From [Eubacterium] infirmum (GTDB taxonomy: Bacteria > Bacillota > Clostridia > Peptostreptococcales > Anaerovoracaceae), in contig UGGN01000001.1 in the NCBI GenBank assembly GCA_900450455.1, positions 1-64,000 of the forward strand: a stretch of 64,000 nucleotides of DNA, written 5' to 3'. A program made the position numbers and the translations under genes. Positions 24,078 through 32,772 of this stretch are shown here, piece after piece (within the stretch, counting starts at the first letter, position 1; every line of letters begins with the position of its first letter). Under the pieces are notes generated by a model. The model was not told the origin of the DNA and searched no databases. It worked only from the letters and a program-made list of their open reading frames with translations.

Positions 24078-24818
24078 CTATATTATATCCATTGAAGATT
24101 TGAGTTCCTTCTCGATTTCCTCGAGGTTACTGCCTTCCTTCGATGCCTCATTTGGAAGCTGTCTGTAGTTTTCCATCATGCTGGCAAATATATCCGCTGT
24201 CGAAGGCGGTGTGTAGCTTATTGTATTTGCCCCCGCTTCAATTGTCTCCGCTATCGATTCATCTGTCGGACCGCCGGTTGCAATGATAGGAATCCTTGGA
24301 AAGTCCTTACGAATTGCACGCACAACCTGAGGTGTTTTCGCAGCCGCAGAAACGTTCAAAATTGAAGCTCCGGCATCCAACCTAGCTTGAATATCCGTAT
24401 CGCTGTTCAGCACGGTTACGATAATCGGAATATCAATGGTCTTCTTTATCATCATGATAGTGTCATTTTTTGTCGGAGCATTCACGACAACCCCGAAGGC
24501 GCCGTGTGCTTCAGCATCTCTTGCAATTAAAACCGAGCGAAGTCCCGTAGTTGTTCCTCCGCCAACACCTGCAAATACAGGAATAGACGATGCGTTTACT
24601 ATGGTCTGAGAAATTATCTGCTGTGGTGTAAAAGGATATACTGCCAGCACCGCATCTGCGTTACAATTTCTGATTATAGCCAAATCCGTAGTAAATATAA
24701 CCGACTTTATTCTTCGTCCAAGCACAACTATGCCCTTTGCTTTCCATATATTCTCCGGAATCTGCAAGCTGTGTGATCGTAAAGTTCCATTTAGGCGTGG
24801 AATATCTTTTTTATTCAT
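24078..24818 (-). CDS. Ribulose-phosphate-binding-barrel-like protein, function unknown (246 aa)
   Basis: TIM-barrel features: VFAGVGGGTTTG after strand 3, GAFGVVVNAPT, DIPIIVTVLNSDTD, DAGASILNVSAAA and the late phosphate-binding IIATGGPTDESI then EAGANTISYTPPS. It is often annotated only as a hydrolase or barrel protein in Firmicutes. I used the second of two adjacent ATGs (24818), 5 nt after GGGGTG. It lies 21 nt upstream of the P-type ATPase gene and is likely co-transcribed. Confidence 0.6.
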   Translation of the reverse strand: MNKKDIPRLNGTLRSHSLQIPENIWKAKGIVVLGRRIKSVIFTTDLAIIRNCNADAVLAVYPFTPQQIISQTIVNASSIPVFAGVGGGTTTGLRSVLIARDAEAHGAFGVVVNAPTKNDTIMMIKKTIDIPIIVTVLNSDTDIQARLDAGASILNVSAAAKTPQVVRAIRKDFPRIPIIATGGPTDESIAETIEAGANTISYTPPSTADIFASMMENYRQLPNEASKEGSNLEEIEKELKSSMDII

Positions 24819-24969
24819 CATATCACCCCATTCTTAATTTATTAGGTACACGCTATCGTGTCTGTAATGCTGTATTGACACTTCACACCGCCAATCAAAT
24901 ATTGCTCTTAGTCAAAATCACAAAACTATGCTATAATGCCATAAGCAATGTAATATTCGGAGGTATAAA

Positions 24970-25236
24970 ATGTCATATAAATTCAAAACTCACGGAACAT
25001 GTGCTTCATTTATCGACGTTGAGATGGACGGCGACAAAATCAAAGAAGTCAAATTCACCGGTGGTTGCAATGGAAACCTCAAAGCAATCTCAAGCCTTGT
25101 TAAGGGAATGACCCTCGAAGAGGTAAGAGAAAAGCTTCAGGGAATTACCTGCGGTTCCAAGGACACCTCTTGTGCCGACCAGCTCGTTCATGCTATCGAA
25201 GAAGCCAGCAAAAGCAAAAATAGCAGCTCCCTATAG
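24970..25236 (+). CDS. TSCPD-domain protein, TIGR03905 type (88 aa)
   Basis: A small single-domain protein with the pattern FTGGCNGNLKAISSLVKGM, GITCGSKDTSCADQLVHAI. The conserved cysteines suggest metal or redox binding, and the TSCPD domain is also found at the end of some ribonucleotide reductases. CGGAGG lies 6 nt before the ATG. Its last 6 bases overlap the end of the convergent kinase gene, with no terminator between them. Confidence 0.85.
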   Translation: MSYKFKTHGTCASFIDVEMDGDKIKEVKFTGGCNGNLKAISSLVKGMTLEEVREKLQGITCGSKDTSCADQLVHAIEEASKSKNSSSL

Positions 25237-26676
25237 ATGATTTCCCGCATTATCGGTCTCGTCTGAATTCTTTATTTCGGCTTCATCAACTTTAATTTCA
25301 CCTTCCGGCGTTCCCTCAAATACCGGAAGATTTATTTTTACCGTAAACAGCGTACCCTCATCCTTATAGGAAAACATTCCGCCCATGTTGCGGCAAATTC
25401 TCTCACATGTCTTGAGACCAATCTTGTTGCTCTCGACATCGCGGGAATCCGGACGCGATCTGTTTATAATTCTAATTATGATTTCCGAAAGTTCCTGTAC
25501 AGCGCTTATGCGCACGTGGTACGCCTTGTCAGCATACTTTATTATGTTCGATGACACATTATCAAAAAGCCTCTTCAAGCCCGAAACATCAGCTTTTATG
25601 TCAATCTCAGGAACCGAATACTCAAAGTCAATCTTATATCCATAGTTTATCAGCTCAGCTGCATGCTCAGAAATAAGCTGCTGCAAGAGGATTCCGGCGT
25701 TGTAGATTTCGAGTTCCTTATCTTTGTGGCTTCCGAATACCAAGAAATATTGAAATAGCTTGTCGGACAAATCCTTAAGCTGAAAAGCCTTCTCTCTGCT
25801 CGAAACGATATACTTAAGCATCTCCTCATCGGAATTGTACTTATGACTCTCAATAATATCCAAATAGCCTATTAACGATGTGAGCGGAGTCCTGATATCA
25901 TGCGACATAGCAGTTATCAGTTGGGTGTTTGCATCCCAAGCCGCCTTCTCGCTCTGGAGCCTTTCGACAATTGAGTTACGCATGTTGTCGACATTTACAG
26001 CAAGCCGTCCAATCTCATCATTTGACATTGGATTAATCTCAGCATCGAGGTTTCCGTCGATAACCTCTTGAACTTCCTTTGATAGCCTAATCATCCTCTT
26101 AAGAACCCTGCTGTTATATATCAAAAGGCTTCCAAAAACTGCAAGACCGCAAATAATTATCTTGACGAAGAGCATAATCTTCGAAAAGTGCTCTTCCTTG
26201 TAAACATCTATAAATACGTAGTATTTCTTGTCAGCAAACTTTACGATTCTATTTTTGAAATTCGTCTTAAAGTTCTCGTCTAAAATTGTCGCCTGCTGAG
26301 AGTTTTGATCATTTATCGTTATCTTCTTATCGTCCTTGGTTCTTTTATCCGAGGATGGCGTATAAGACCAGCCTCCGTCGAATACCGTATTCGTATCATC
26401 AGAAACTGTGAGATAGGTGTAATCGTTTTTCTTTACCCACTTCTGCAGCTTTTCGGTATCGGTTCCTTTGACATTATTGTTCGCTATATATTCCTCAAGC
26501 CCACTGTATGCCTTACCGACATTCTTTTCGATTGCGGTATCGCTCTTATAGAACTTCTCAATCAAGATGTTCTCCAGCCAATCGGAGATTCCGTAAAGCG
26601 AGATGGCAAGTGTAATAGTCGCGAGTACGACGATGGTAAGCCTAAGGTTAAGCGAAATAAACTTTTTCTTACTCAA
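25231..26676 (-). CDS. Sensor histidine kinase (481 aa)
   Basis: It starts with TTG at 26676, 7 nt after GAAGGGG, overlapping the response regulator by 8 nt. First membrane segment at about residues 8-30, an outside sensor part to about 165, a second segment (IMLFVKIIICGLAVFGSLLI), HAMP, then the H-box AMSHDIRTPLTSLIGYLDII. An N-box-like FDNVSSNIIKYAD follows. The G1 box (DxGxG) is not recognisable: IIRIINRSRPDSRD runs straight into IGLKTCERICRNMGG. The ATP site is therefore divergent or short. It pairs with the adjacent OmpR-type regulator. Confidence 0.85.
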   Translation of the reverse strand: MSKKKFISLNLRLTIVVLATITLAISLYGISDWLENILIEKFYKSDTAIEKNVGKAYSGLEEYIANNNVKGTDTEKLQKWVKKNDYTYLTVSDDTNTVFDGGWSYTPSSDKRTKDDKKITINDQNSQQATILDENFKTNFKNRIVKFADKKYYVFIDVYKEEHFSKIMLFVKIIICGLAVFGSLLIYNSRVLKRMIRLSKEVQEVIDGNLDAEINPMSNDEIGRLAVNVDNMRNSIVERLQSEKAAWDANTQLITAMSHDIRTPLTSLIGYLDIIESHKYNSDEEMLKYIVSSREKAFQLKDLSDKLFQYFLVFGSHKDKELEIYNAGILLQQLISEHAAELINYGYKIDFEYSVPEIDIKADVSGLKRLFDNVSSNIIKYADKAYHVRISAVQELSEIIIRIINRSRPDSRDVESNKIGLKTCERICRNMGGMFSYKDEGTLFTVKINLPVFEGTPEGEIKVDEAEIKNSDETDNAGNHL

Positions 26677-27370
26677 CCTTATACCCCTTCCCCCATATAG
26701 TCTTTATCAGCTTAGGGTGATTTGCATCGTCCTCGAGTTTCTTGCGCAGATTAAGCACGTGAACCATAACCGTGTTTCCGTCGGATGGACGATATTCACC
26801 GTTCCAAACCCCTTCATAGAGATCCTTATTGCCGACAATTTCACCGCGATGCTCAACGAAATATCTCATGATTGCATATTCCTTCTCGGTCAAAGGAATG
26901 CGTTTTCCCTCTTTGATTATGCAGCGTTTCTTAGAATCAAGTCTAATGCTCTCGTTCAGTGCCGTGACACCGGAAGCCTGAGATACGACCCTTTGGTACT
27001 CCGTGTATCTTCGCAGAAGAGATTTTACTTTCATCAAAAGTTCCGCCTGTGAAAAAGGCTTAACAAGGTAGTCGTCACCACCCTCCGAATATGCGTCTAT
27101 CTTATCCTTCTCCTGCGATTTTGCCGTCAAAAACATAATAGGCACATTGGATCTGCGTCGAATCATCTCGCAAGTTTCAACACCCGTAAGCCCCGGCATC
27201 ATTATGTCGAGAATCACGAGATCTATTTCCTTATCAGCGTATACCATCTCAACAGCATCACCGCCATTACCCGCTTGAAGGACATTGTACCCTTCACTTC
27301 CGAGCAAAATGGATACTACCTCTCTAATATCTTGATCATCATCAACAATCAAAATCTTGTTCTGTGACAT
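26669..27370 (-). CDS. OmpR/PhoB-family response regulator (233 aa)
   Basis: Receiver domain at 1-115 with phospho-acceptor LVILDIMMPG, acidic pair VDDDQD and the lysine of LVKPFSQ. A winged-helix DNA-binding domain at 135-232 contains LTEKEYAIMRYFVEH and VMVHVLNLRKKLEDD. I chose ATG 27370 (MSQNKIL...), after an AAGGG site; the longer frame lacks a sensible site. It begins right at the end of the MFS gene and overlaps the kinase. Confidence 0.92.
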   Translation of the reverse strand: MSQNKILIVDDDQDIREVVSILLGSEGYNVLQAGNGGDAVEMVYADKEIDLVILDIMMPGLTGVETCEMIRRRSNVPIMFLTAKSQEKDKIDAYSEGGDDYLVKPFSQAELLMKVKSLLRRYTEYQRVVSQASGVTALNESIRLDSKKRCIIKEGKRIPLTEKEYAIMRYFVEHRGEIVGNKDLYEGVWNGEYRPSDGNTVMVHVLNLRKKLEDDANHPKLIKTIWGKGYKVE

Positions 27371-27371
27371 C

Positions 27372-28580
27372 TTAACAATCCCTTTCCTTGTTTTCCTCTG
27401 TCGCCTTATCGATATACATGAAAACGAATATAGCACCGATAATGGTGAGCGCAGATGACACGCAAAGAAGAATCTTTGCTGAAAAAATATCCAATATAAA
27501 GCCGCCCATTAAACTGGTTACAACACCTGCTGTTGTAGTCATCGTCGTAAACAGCATATGTCCCTTTATCTCCTCGCCTTTTCTCATATTCTCATCAATA
27601 TACTTGACCATAGCCGGAAGAAATACAGCTAGCGAGCAAAGCTGTGTAGCCTGCACCACAAGAAGCATCGTCACATTAGGCGAAAGCGTGCATCCGACGA
27701 GCCATACGCAGAACACGACAGCTGAAAATTTGAGAAGCTTGCTACATTCTATCCTCTTGCTATACTTATCAAATGTCATCATCGCCGGAACTTCAAGGAA
27801 TGCCAAAACTGAAAGTACCAGCCCGACCTCTCCGTTGTTTCCGCCAACCGATCTGACAATCTGAGCCATAAAGGTATTAACGGTTGCGTTACCGACATAT
27901 AGCCCGAGAACTCCTATATTGACCATGAAAAACATCCTGTGACCTTTTAGAAATTCTCTAAGGTTTATCTTCTCCGCCAGTATCTCGCGCCCCACGAGAT
28001 TTTCCACTACATCCGATGTATTCTGATTGTGTGCCCTATACGAGAACCAAACGACTGCCAAAAGAACCAGAGCTGTTAGAATTCCGGCCTTAGGAATTAT
28101 ATCGACAGTGTATGAATCCACCATATATCCGAGCACTACAACTACTATGCTGTACACCAAAGAGCCTATGCTCCTGCAAAATCCGAAATAGATTTTATTT
28201 CCGCCATCCTCGAGAACTCGGTTAAGACCATTACAGAAAGGCTGCATAACTGATTGAAGCATGAAAGCTGCCACATAAAAAGCCCCTAGCAAAAGGTGAT
28301 TCTTAGCCACAAGAATTATATTCGTAAACAAAACCAATGCGATGCACATACTTGCCATTACGCTGAATATTGCAGTTCTTCCGGATCCGTCAACATAGTC
28401 AGCTAGATATGGCTGTATTATTACCGCAAGGATATTGGCGAGTGCTATGATAATTCCAATCTGTGAATTTGAAAAGCCTCTAGCAAGCAAAAATACCGAT
28501 GAAAAGCTCGAAATCACACCGTAGTAAACCCAATATGCACCGTGTATCGAAGAGTAAAGGAAGTTCAGTTTCTTTTCCAT
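27372..28580 (-). CDS. MFS transporter, MFS_1-like/LacY-type group (402 aa)
   Basis: About 12 hydrophobic segments. The N-terminal part (YSSIHGAYWVYYGVISSFSS, RGFSNSQIGIIIALANI) is typical of the nucleoside/phenylpropionate-like MFS_1_like group. The ribosome site is weak and the start is 3 nt after the HAD gene ends, suggesting coupling. The substrate is unknown. It lies in an operon with a phosphatase and a two-component system, which could control or sense its substrate. Confidence 0.8.
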   Translation of the reverse strand: MEKKLNFLYSSIHGAYWVYYGVISSFSSVFLLARGFSNSQIGIIIALANILAVIIQPYLADYVDGSGRTAIFSVMASMCIALVLFTNIILVAKNHLLLGAFYVAAFMLQSVMQPFCNGLNRVLEDGGNKIYFGFCRSIGSLVYSIVVVVLGYMVDSYTVDIIPKAGILTALVLLAVVWFSYRAHNQNTSDVVENLVGREILAEKINLREFLKGHRMFFMVNIGVLGLYVGNATVNTFMAQIVRSVGGNNGEVGLVLSVLAFLEVPAMMTFDKYSKRIECSKLLKFSAVVFCVWLVGCTLSPNVTMLLVVQATQLCSLAVFLPAMVKYIDENMRKGEEIKGHMLFTTMTTTAGVVTSLMGGFILDIFSAKILLCVSSALTIIGAIFVFMYIDKATEENKERDC

Positions 28581-28583
28581 ATT

Positions 28584-29246
28584 CTAACATTCCAACCCTT
28601 CTATTAAAGTTGCAAGGCTCTCACCCTCATCGACATACAAATCCGCAAGTTCCTTGAGCTCCTTTTGATTTGAGAGGCTAACTTCATCAAAGATGCCAAC
28701 TGTCTTCATGCCAAGAGCTGCAGCAGTTCTTAGCGAGTACAGACCATCCTCAAAAACGATAGTCTCATCCGGGGAGCTTTCCATAAACTCCATAGCCTGA
28801 ATAAACAAATCCGGCTTCTCCTTTGATTTTCCGACCTCTGTCGAAGTGTAAATTCTGTCAAAATACGCAGAAATCCCCGTCCGCTCAAGTCCCACCTCTA
28901 TGCAGTCTCTATCGGTTGAAGTTCCAATAACCATCGGTATTCCGCGCGACTTAAAAAACTCCAAAAGCTCACCGGCACCATCCTTTAATTTAACATCATT
29001 CTTATAGAACTCTCTGATTATAGCATCCATCCCCTCAACGGCTTCTTCCACCGTCACGGAAAGCTCATACTCATCTATTATGAACTCGGCAGCTTCCGAA
29101 ATCGTCATGGTAAAAAGTTTTTCGGCGATGTTCTCATCAGCAGCTACTCCGAGTGATTTTACGTATTTATACGGCACCAAATTCCACTGACCCATCGAAT
29201 CGAGAAGCGTACCGTCGGCATCAAATATTGCTGCCTTTATCTTCAT
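28584..29246 (-). CDS. HAD-family phosphatase/phosphomutase-like (220 aa)
   Basis: HAD motifs: FDADGTLLDS (motif I), VIGTSTDRD (II), GKSKEKPD (III lysine) and VFEDGLYSL (IV). A C1-type cap suggests the beta-phosphoglucomutase/phosphatase branch. First gene of the four-gene operon with the MFS transporter and two-component system. Substrate unknown. Confidence 0.82.
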   Translation of the reverse strand: MKIKAAIFDADGTLLDSMGQWNLVPYKYVKSLGVAADENIAEKLFTMTISEAAEFIIDEYELSVTVEEAVEGMDAIIREFYKNDVKLKDGAGELLEFFKSRGIPMVIGTSTDRDCIEVGLERTGISAYFDRIYTSTEVGKSKEKPDLFIQAMEFMESSPDETIVFEDGLYSLRTAAALGMKTVGIFDEVSLSNQKELKELADLYVDEGESLATLIEGLEC

Positions 29247-29404
29247 TTTTTTCCTCTCATGTGCTGTAAATTTCTGTATAATTATCCTATATTACTTTAC
29301 CACGATATCCCTTTGATGTCCATTTATATGGTAGAAATATATCAATCTGGGTATTAATAAAATGTAATTTTGGCTGTTCGTTTTTCTTCTCAAAGGAGGC
29401 TAAT

Positions 29405-30109
29405 GTGGCAACTATCAAAAATATCTCAGGGCAGGCTTTGGATGTGCTCGCCGGCTGTCCGCTTTTTAAGACTTTAAGCCGCGACGAAATTTCTGAATAC
29501 CTTGCAAACAGCAGTTCCAAGCTCTACAGCTTCGAAAAGGGCGAGCTCATATTTGACATGGACGATGCTCCTGACAATCTTTTGATTTTGATCAAGGGCT
29601 CCGTCGACATAGGCAAGATTTTTCTAGACGGAAGACGCAGTATAGTCACTCATTTTGATGAACCGGGCGAGATATTCGGTGAAGTTCTCCTATTTTTAAA
29701 CAAAGATAGCTACAACCACTTCGGCGAAGCAGTTGGACGATCAGAAGTTTTGATGATTCCTAAGAAATATATCCTCAGCGATATAGGAATCGGCATCAGA
29801 ATACACCAGATTCTATCGTCTAATATGATTAATATTTTGGCACAGAAGGCATTCTACCTAAATGGCAGAGTTAGACTTTTGCTGGGTTCAACTCTTAGGT
29901 CAAAGATTGCATATCTGATAGTAAATGAGACGAAGTGTGACCCGAATACTCCACTCGTAATCGGACGCGAAAAACTATCCGAGCTTCTGGGTGCTGCGAG
30001 ACCGTCTGTTTCACGCGAGCTCATGAAAATGCACGACGAGGGGCTAATAAATGTCGACGGAAGGAAGATTTACGGAGTTGATTTCAACAGTCTGGCGGAT
30101 TTAATTTAG
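29405..30109 (+). CDS. Crp/Fnr-family transcriptional regulator (234 aa)
   Basis: The start is GTG 29405, 5 nt after AAAGGAGG. Residues about 15-130 are a cyclic-nucleotide-binding-like sensor domain (CPLFKTLSRDEISEYL, PGEIFGEVLLF). The C-terminal winged helix contains GREKLSELLGAARPSVSREL then MKMHDEGLI. No cysteine cluster for an Fnr-type iron-sulfur centre is seen. A Crp-type palindrome and a DUF1858 gene lie directly downstream, so it probably activates that gene. HcpR-like nitrosative-stress regulation is one possible role, not proven. Confidence 0.85.
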   Translation: MATIKNISGQALDVLAGCPLFKTLSRDEISEYLANSSSKLYSFEKGELIFDMDDAPDNLLILIKGSVDIGKIFLDGRRSIVTHFDEPGEIFGEVLLFLNKDSYNHFGEAVGRSEVLMIPKKYILSDIGIGIRIHQILSSNMINILAQKAFYLNGRVRLLLGSTLRSKIAYLIVNETKCDPNTPLVIGREKLSELLGAARPSVSRELMKMHDEGLINVDGRKIYGVDFNSLADLI

Positions 30110-30116
30110 TTGAATT

Positions 30117-30158
30117 GTAACATTTGTTACCTACCGGGTCCCAAATATATGTTAAAAT
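30117..30158 (+). promoter_or_regulatory. Crp/Fnr-type operator and extended -10 promoter of the DUF1858 gene
   Basis: GTAAC-ATTT-GTTAC (30117-30130) is a perfect palindrome. TG-T-TAAAAT ends at 30158, which puts the start near 30165 and the operator centre at about -41.5. That is the classic class II activator position for Crp/Fnr proteins. There is no good -35, as expected for an activated promoter. Confidence 0.6.
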
Positions 30159-30200
30159 ACGTTTATATTAAACAGATTAGAATAAATGGAGGAAATAAAT

Positions 30201-30404
30201 ATGGAGAATAAAGTAACTAAGGACATGCTAATCGGTGAGCTTGTATCAAAGTATCCGGAAACAATCGAGATTTTAATGGGTGCAGGAATGCATTGTCTAG
30301 GTTGCCCGTCATCACAGATGGAGTCACTTTCAGATGCTTGCGCCGTTCACGGAATCAGCTCAGATGCTCTTCTCGCAACTATTAACGAAAAACTATCAAA
30401 ATAA
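30201..30404 (+). CDS. DUF1858 redox-disulfide protein (67 aa)
   Basis: Start at 30201, 7 nt after GGAGG. It matches the DUF1858 / hybrid-cluster-protein-associated disulfide domain (TIGR03980 type): MLIGELVSKYPETIEILMGA, then MHCLGCPSSQMESL with the CxxC pair. Such proteins accompany the hybrid cluster protein or other anaerobic redox systems. Its Crp-type operator links it to the regulator gene just upstream. Confidence 0.85.
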   Translation: MENKVTKDMLIGELVSKYPETIEILMGAGMHCLGCPSSQMESLSDACAVHGISSDALLATINEKLSK

Positions 30405-30408
30405 GACG

Positions 30409-30443
30409 AAAACTGCTGTCAGCTAAGTACAGCAGTTTTATTT
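30409..30443 (+). terminator. Terminator after the DUF1858 gene
   Basis: AAAACTGCTGT / ACAGCAGTTTT arms with a 9-nt loop, then TATTTTAT. Confidence 0.85.
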
Positions 30444-30473
30444 TATAACGCCCGGGCGCCATGTCTATCTTCA

Positions 30474-31535
30474 TCATTTAATTGCATTGTCTACGAGCGC
30501 AGTAATCATATCCGTATATCTTATTCCCTTGTCCATGATAAGCTTAGGATACATGCTGTGCTCCGTGAATCCGGGCATGGTATTTATCTCATTAAAGCAA
30601 ATCTCCCCCTCATCAGTGTAGAAGAAATCAACTCTCGAAAGACCCTTACACTCCAGAGCCCGAAATACTTTCTTAGCCTGTTCCTGGATTTCATGGACTT
30701 GCTCATCGCTGAGATCTTCGACAATCCTTATCTTAGTTCTTATAGAATCCTTGTATTTTTCATCAAATGAGTAGAACCTGTCATCGTTGATGATTTGGCC
30801 TATAGCCGACGCAATCAGCTCACCATCACCTCTATCCAAAATAGCTACCTCTATCTCACGACCAAATATACCCTCCTCAACAACCAGCTTGTCATGGTGT
30901 TTATATGCTTCGCAAACCGCATTCATAATCTCTGAAACATCGTTTACCTTACTGACTCCTATGGACGATCCCGCATTAGCCGGCTTAACAAATATAGGAT
31001 ACCTATCCTCAAAATAGTTTGCTATATCTTTGCACTGTGCCTCGATATGCCGCTCTCCATATTTAAACTCCAGATAATCAGCTTGCATAAGACCCAGTCC
31101 TTTGACCAATCTCTTGGTTATCGCCTTATCTATTGCAGCTGCTGAAGACATTATTTCCGGACCTATATACGGGATGTCTGCATACTTGAAAAGCCCCTGA
31201 ATTGAACCATCTTCGCCATATTCACCATGTAATATCGGTAATAGGCAATCCGGAACATAGATAGGATTCCTCGCATCATCCCAGCGATACAGCCCCTTTC
31301 TGCACCTGTTCGTAGATAAAAATACCGGTATATTATTTGTTCTTTTTTTCCAAGCACCTGATTTTATCTCCTTGCCGGTCGCCTCCGTCAAAAGCCATTC
31401 GCCTTCTCTTGTTATGCCTACGCATTTCACTTCAAATATGTTTAAGTCCAAATGTTCTATTACAGATGCTGCCGAAAGGCAGGAAACATCATGCTCTGGT
31501 GATAGTCCACCGAATATTACTAAAAGCTTTTCCAA
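30474..31535 (-). CDS. ddl: D-alanine--D-alanine ligase (353 aa)
   Basis: ATP-grasp ligase that makes the D-Ala-D-Ala end of peptidoglycan precursors. IFGGLSPEHDVSCLSAASVI is the N-terminal signature; LPILHGEYGEDGSIQGLF, FVKPANAGSSIGVSKV and CFNEINTMPGF complete the active site. The omega loop has EKY, which fits D-Ala rather than D-lactate use (inference). It starts with TTG, 5 nt after GGAGG. Confidence 0.92.
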   Translation of the reverse strand: MEKLLVIFGGLSPEHDVSCLSAASVIEHLDLNIFEVKCVGITREGEWLLTEATGKEIKSGAWKKRTNNIPVFLSTNRCRKGLYRWDDARNPIYVPDCLLPILHGEYGEDGSIQGLFKYADIPYIGPEIMSSAAAIDKAITKRLVKGLGLMQADYLEFKYGERHIEAQCKDIANYFEDRYPIFVKPANAGSSIGVSKVNDVSEIMNAVCEAYKHHDKLVVEEGIFGREIEVAILDRGDGELIASAIGQIINDDRFYSFDEKYKDSIRTKIRIVEDLSDEQVHEIQEQAKKVFRALECKGLSRVDFFYTDEGEICFNEINTMPGFTEHSMYPKLIMDKGIRYTDMITALVDNAIK

Positions 31536-31571
31536 AATATCCTCCAGAGGGTAGATTTGATGTATTGAATG

Positions 31572-31958
31572 TTAGATAATATTTCTTATTATAGCAAACA
31601 CTATGAGTGCCACGCAGTAAATTACAAGCAAGAGTTTATTCCACCCGGGCATAGGTTTCTGCTTATAGCCTAAATACGCATTATATATTATCTCAAACAG
31701 AATGAACGGAATAGTTGTGAATATAAAAGGATTCGCATAGAATGCCTCAGAAAATCTGAACCTCAAAATATCAACGCACATCGTTGTTACGCCACAACCC
31801 GGACATTTACAACCTGTGAAGTGCCTGAAAACGCAAGGTATATATATGTTCGTCATTCTAAGCCATATATAGTAAATGACTCCCAATATTACAAAGGGAG
31901 CCGTTTTCCTAACTAGATAGCGGAGAAATCCACCTTTTCGCTTATTACATGGTTGCAT
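31572..31958 (-). CDS. DUF2752 membrane protein (128 aa)
   Basis: Three to four hydrophobic segments with the DUF2752 core CKCPGCGVTTMCVDILRF. The ATG overlaps the end of the upstream DUF4234 gene by 14 nt, so the two are translated together. Such pairs are common next to each other in Clostridia. Function unknown. Confidence 0.78.
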   Translation of the reverse strand: MQPCNKRKGGFLRYLVRKTAPFVILGVIYYIWLRMTNIYIPCVFRHFTGCKCPGCGVTTMCVDILRFRFSEAFYANPFIFTTIPFILFEIIYNAYLGYKQKPMPGWNKLLLVIYCVALIVFAIIRNII

Positions 31959-32484
31959 GGTTATTTATGTTATCCTGCATTATTGCGTATGATACAATAC
32001 CAAGTCCAAATATACCCAGTATTACGTAGAGAATTCCTGAGTTTGAACCTCCGTTAACCCCATCTATCTTTGTGCCCATGCTGTACATCCAATAAAGTCC
32101 GTAGATTCCACACGTTAGCAACGAGAATAGGAATACCATTCCGCCTGATGTAGCCTCTCTATCCCCTACTATTTCGTTTACATCGTCGTTAATTATAATC
32201 ATCCAGTAGATGCCATAAATTCCGCATGTCAATAGAGTGAAAATGATGCAAAGCGCAATCTCTCTTCTTCTAATCGGTCTTCTGTACTGGTTGAAATCGT
32301 TTCCACCAAACTGTCCATATCCCTGGTTGAACTGAGCATTATTTCCACCAAACTGTCCGTTATCCTGATTAAACTGACCATTATTTCCGTTGAATTGACC
32401 ATTGTTTGTGGTGAACTGACCATTGCTCCCATTTGTCTGCCCGTTATTTGGGGTAGAATTATAATCCTGCATATTGTTCTCCAT
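31945..32484 (-). CDS. DUF4234-type membrane protein with Asn/Gln/Gly-rich repeat head (179 aa)
   Basis: ATG at 32484, 7 nt after AAGGAG. Residues about 8-70 are low-complexity, with repeats of the form N-N-G-Q-F encoded by short tandem repeats. The C-terminal part has two similar membrane hairpins with LLTCGIYGIYWM and LLTCGIYGLYWM (DUF4234). Co-expressed with the DUF2752 gene. Confidence 0.78.
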   Translation of the reverse strand: MENNMQDYNSTPNNGQTNGSNGQFTTNNGQFNGNNGQFNQDNGQFGGNNAQFNQGYGQFGGNDFNQYRRPIRRREIALCIIFTLLTCGIYGIYWMIIINDDVNEIVGDREATSGGMVFLFSLLTCGIYGLYWMYSMGTKIDGVNGGSNSGILYVILGIFGLGIVSYAIMQDNINNHATM

Positions 32485-32652
32485 CAAAATTCTCCTTTTT
32501 AATCTCAATCTACTATCTACATACTCATTTAAAATCTTTGTCTATTATATCACAACAAAACTGTTTTTCGGGGAATTTTTCCTTTAAGTGTAAAATTAAA
32601 GCTTTCTTAAGTTTTTAAGTCTCTTGTAATAAATTTAAAACAAATGTAAATA

Positions 32653-32689
32653 AAAAAGGACTACGTCCGGCATACACCTAACATAGTCC
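32653..32689 (-). terminator. Terminator after hbd
   Basis: On the minus strand GGACTA ... TAGTCC arms, with extra pairing inside the loop, are followed by T6. It lies about 84 nt past the hbd stop. Confidence 0.75.
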
Positions 32690-32772
32690 CTGAAATTCAA
32701 CAGTCACCCGCTATCCAGTCGATTGCTGTTATAATCTTGTATCCGGTACTACTGAATAGCACCTGTTTCAGA

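Noticed and set aside
32300-32440. Short tandem repeats that could be taken for a CRISPR or regulatory array
   Set aside because: They are in frame and encode the Asn-Gln-Gly-rich head of the DUF4234 protein, so they are coding low complexity.
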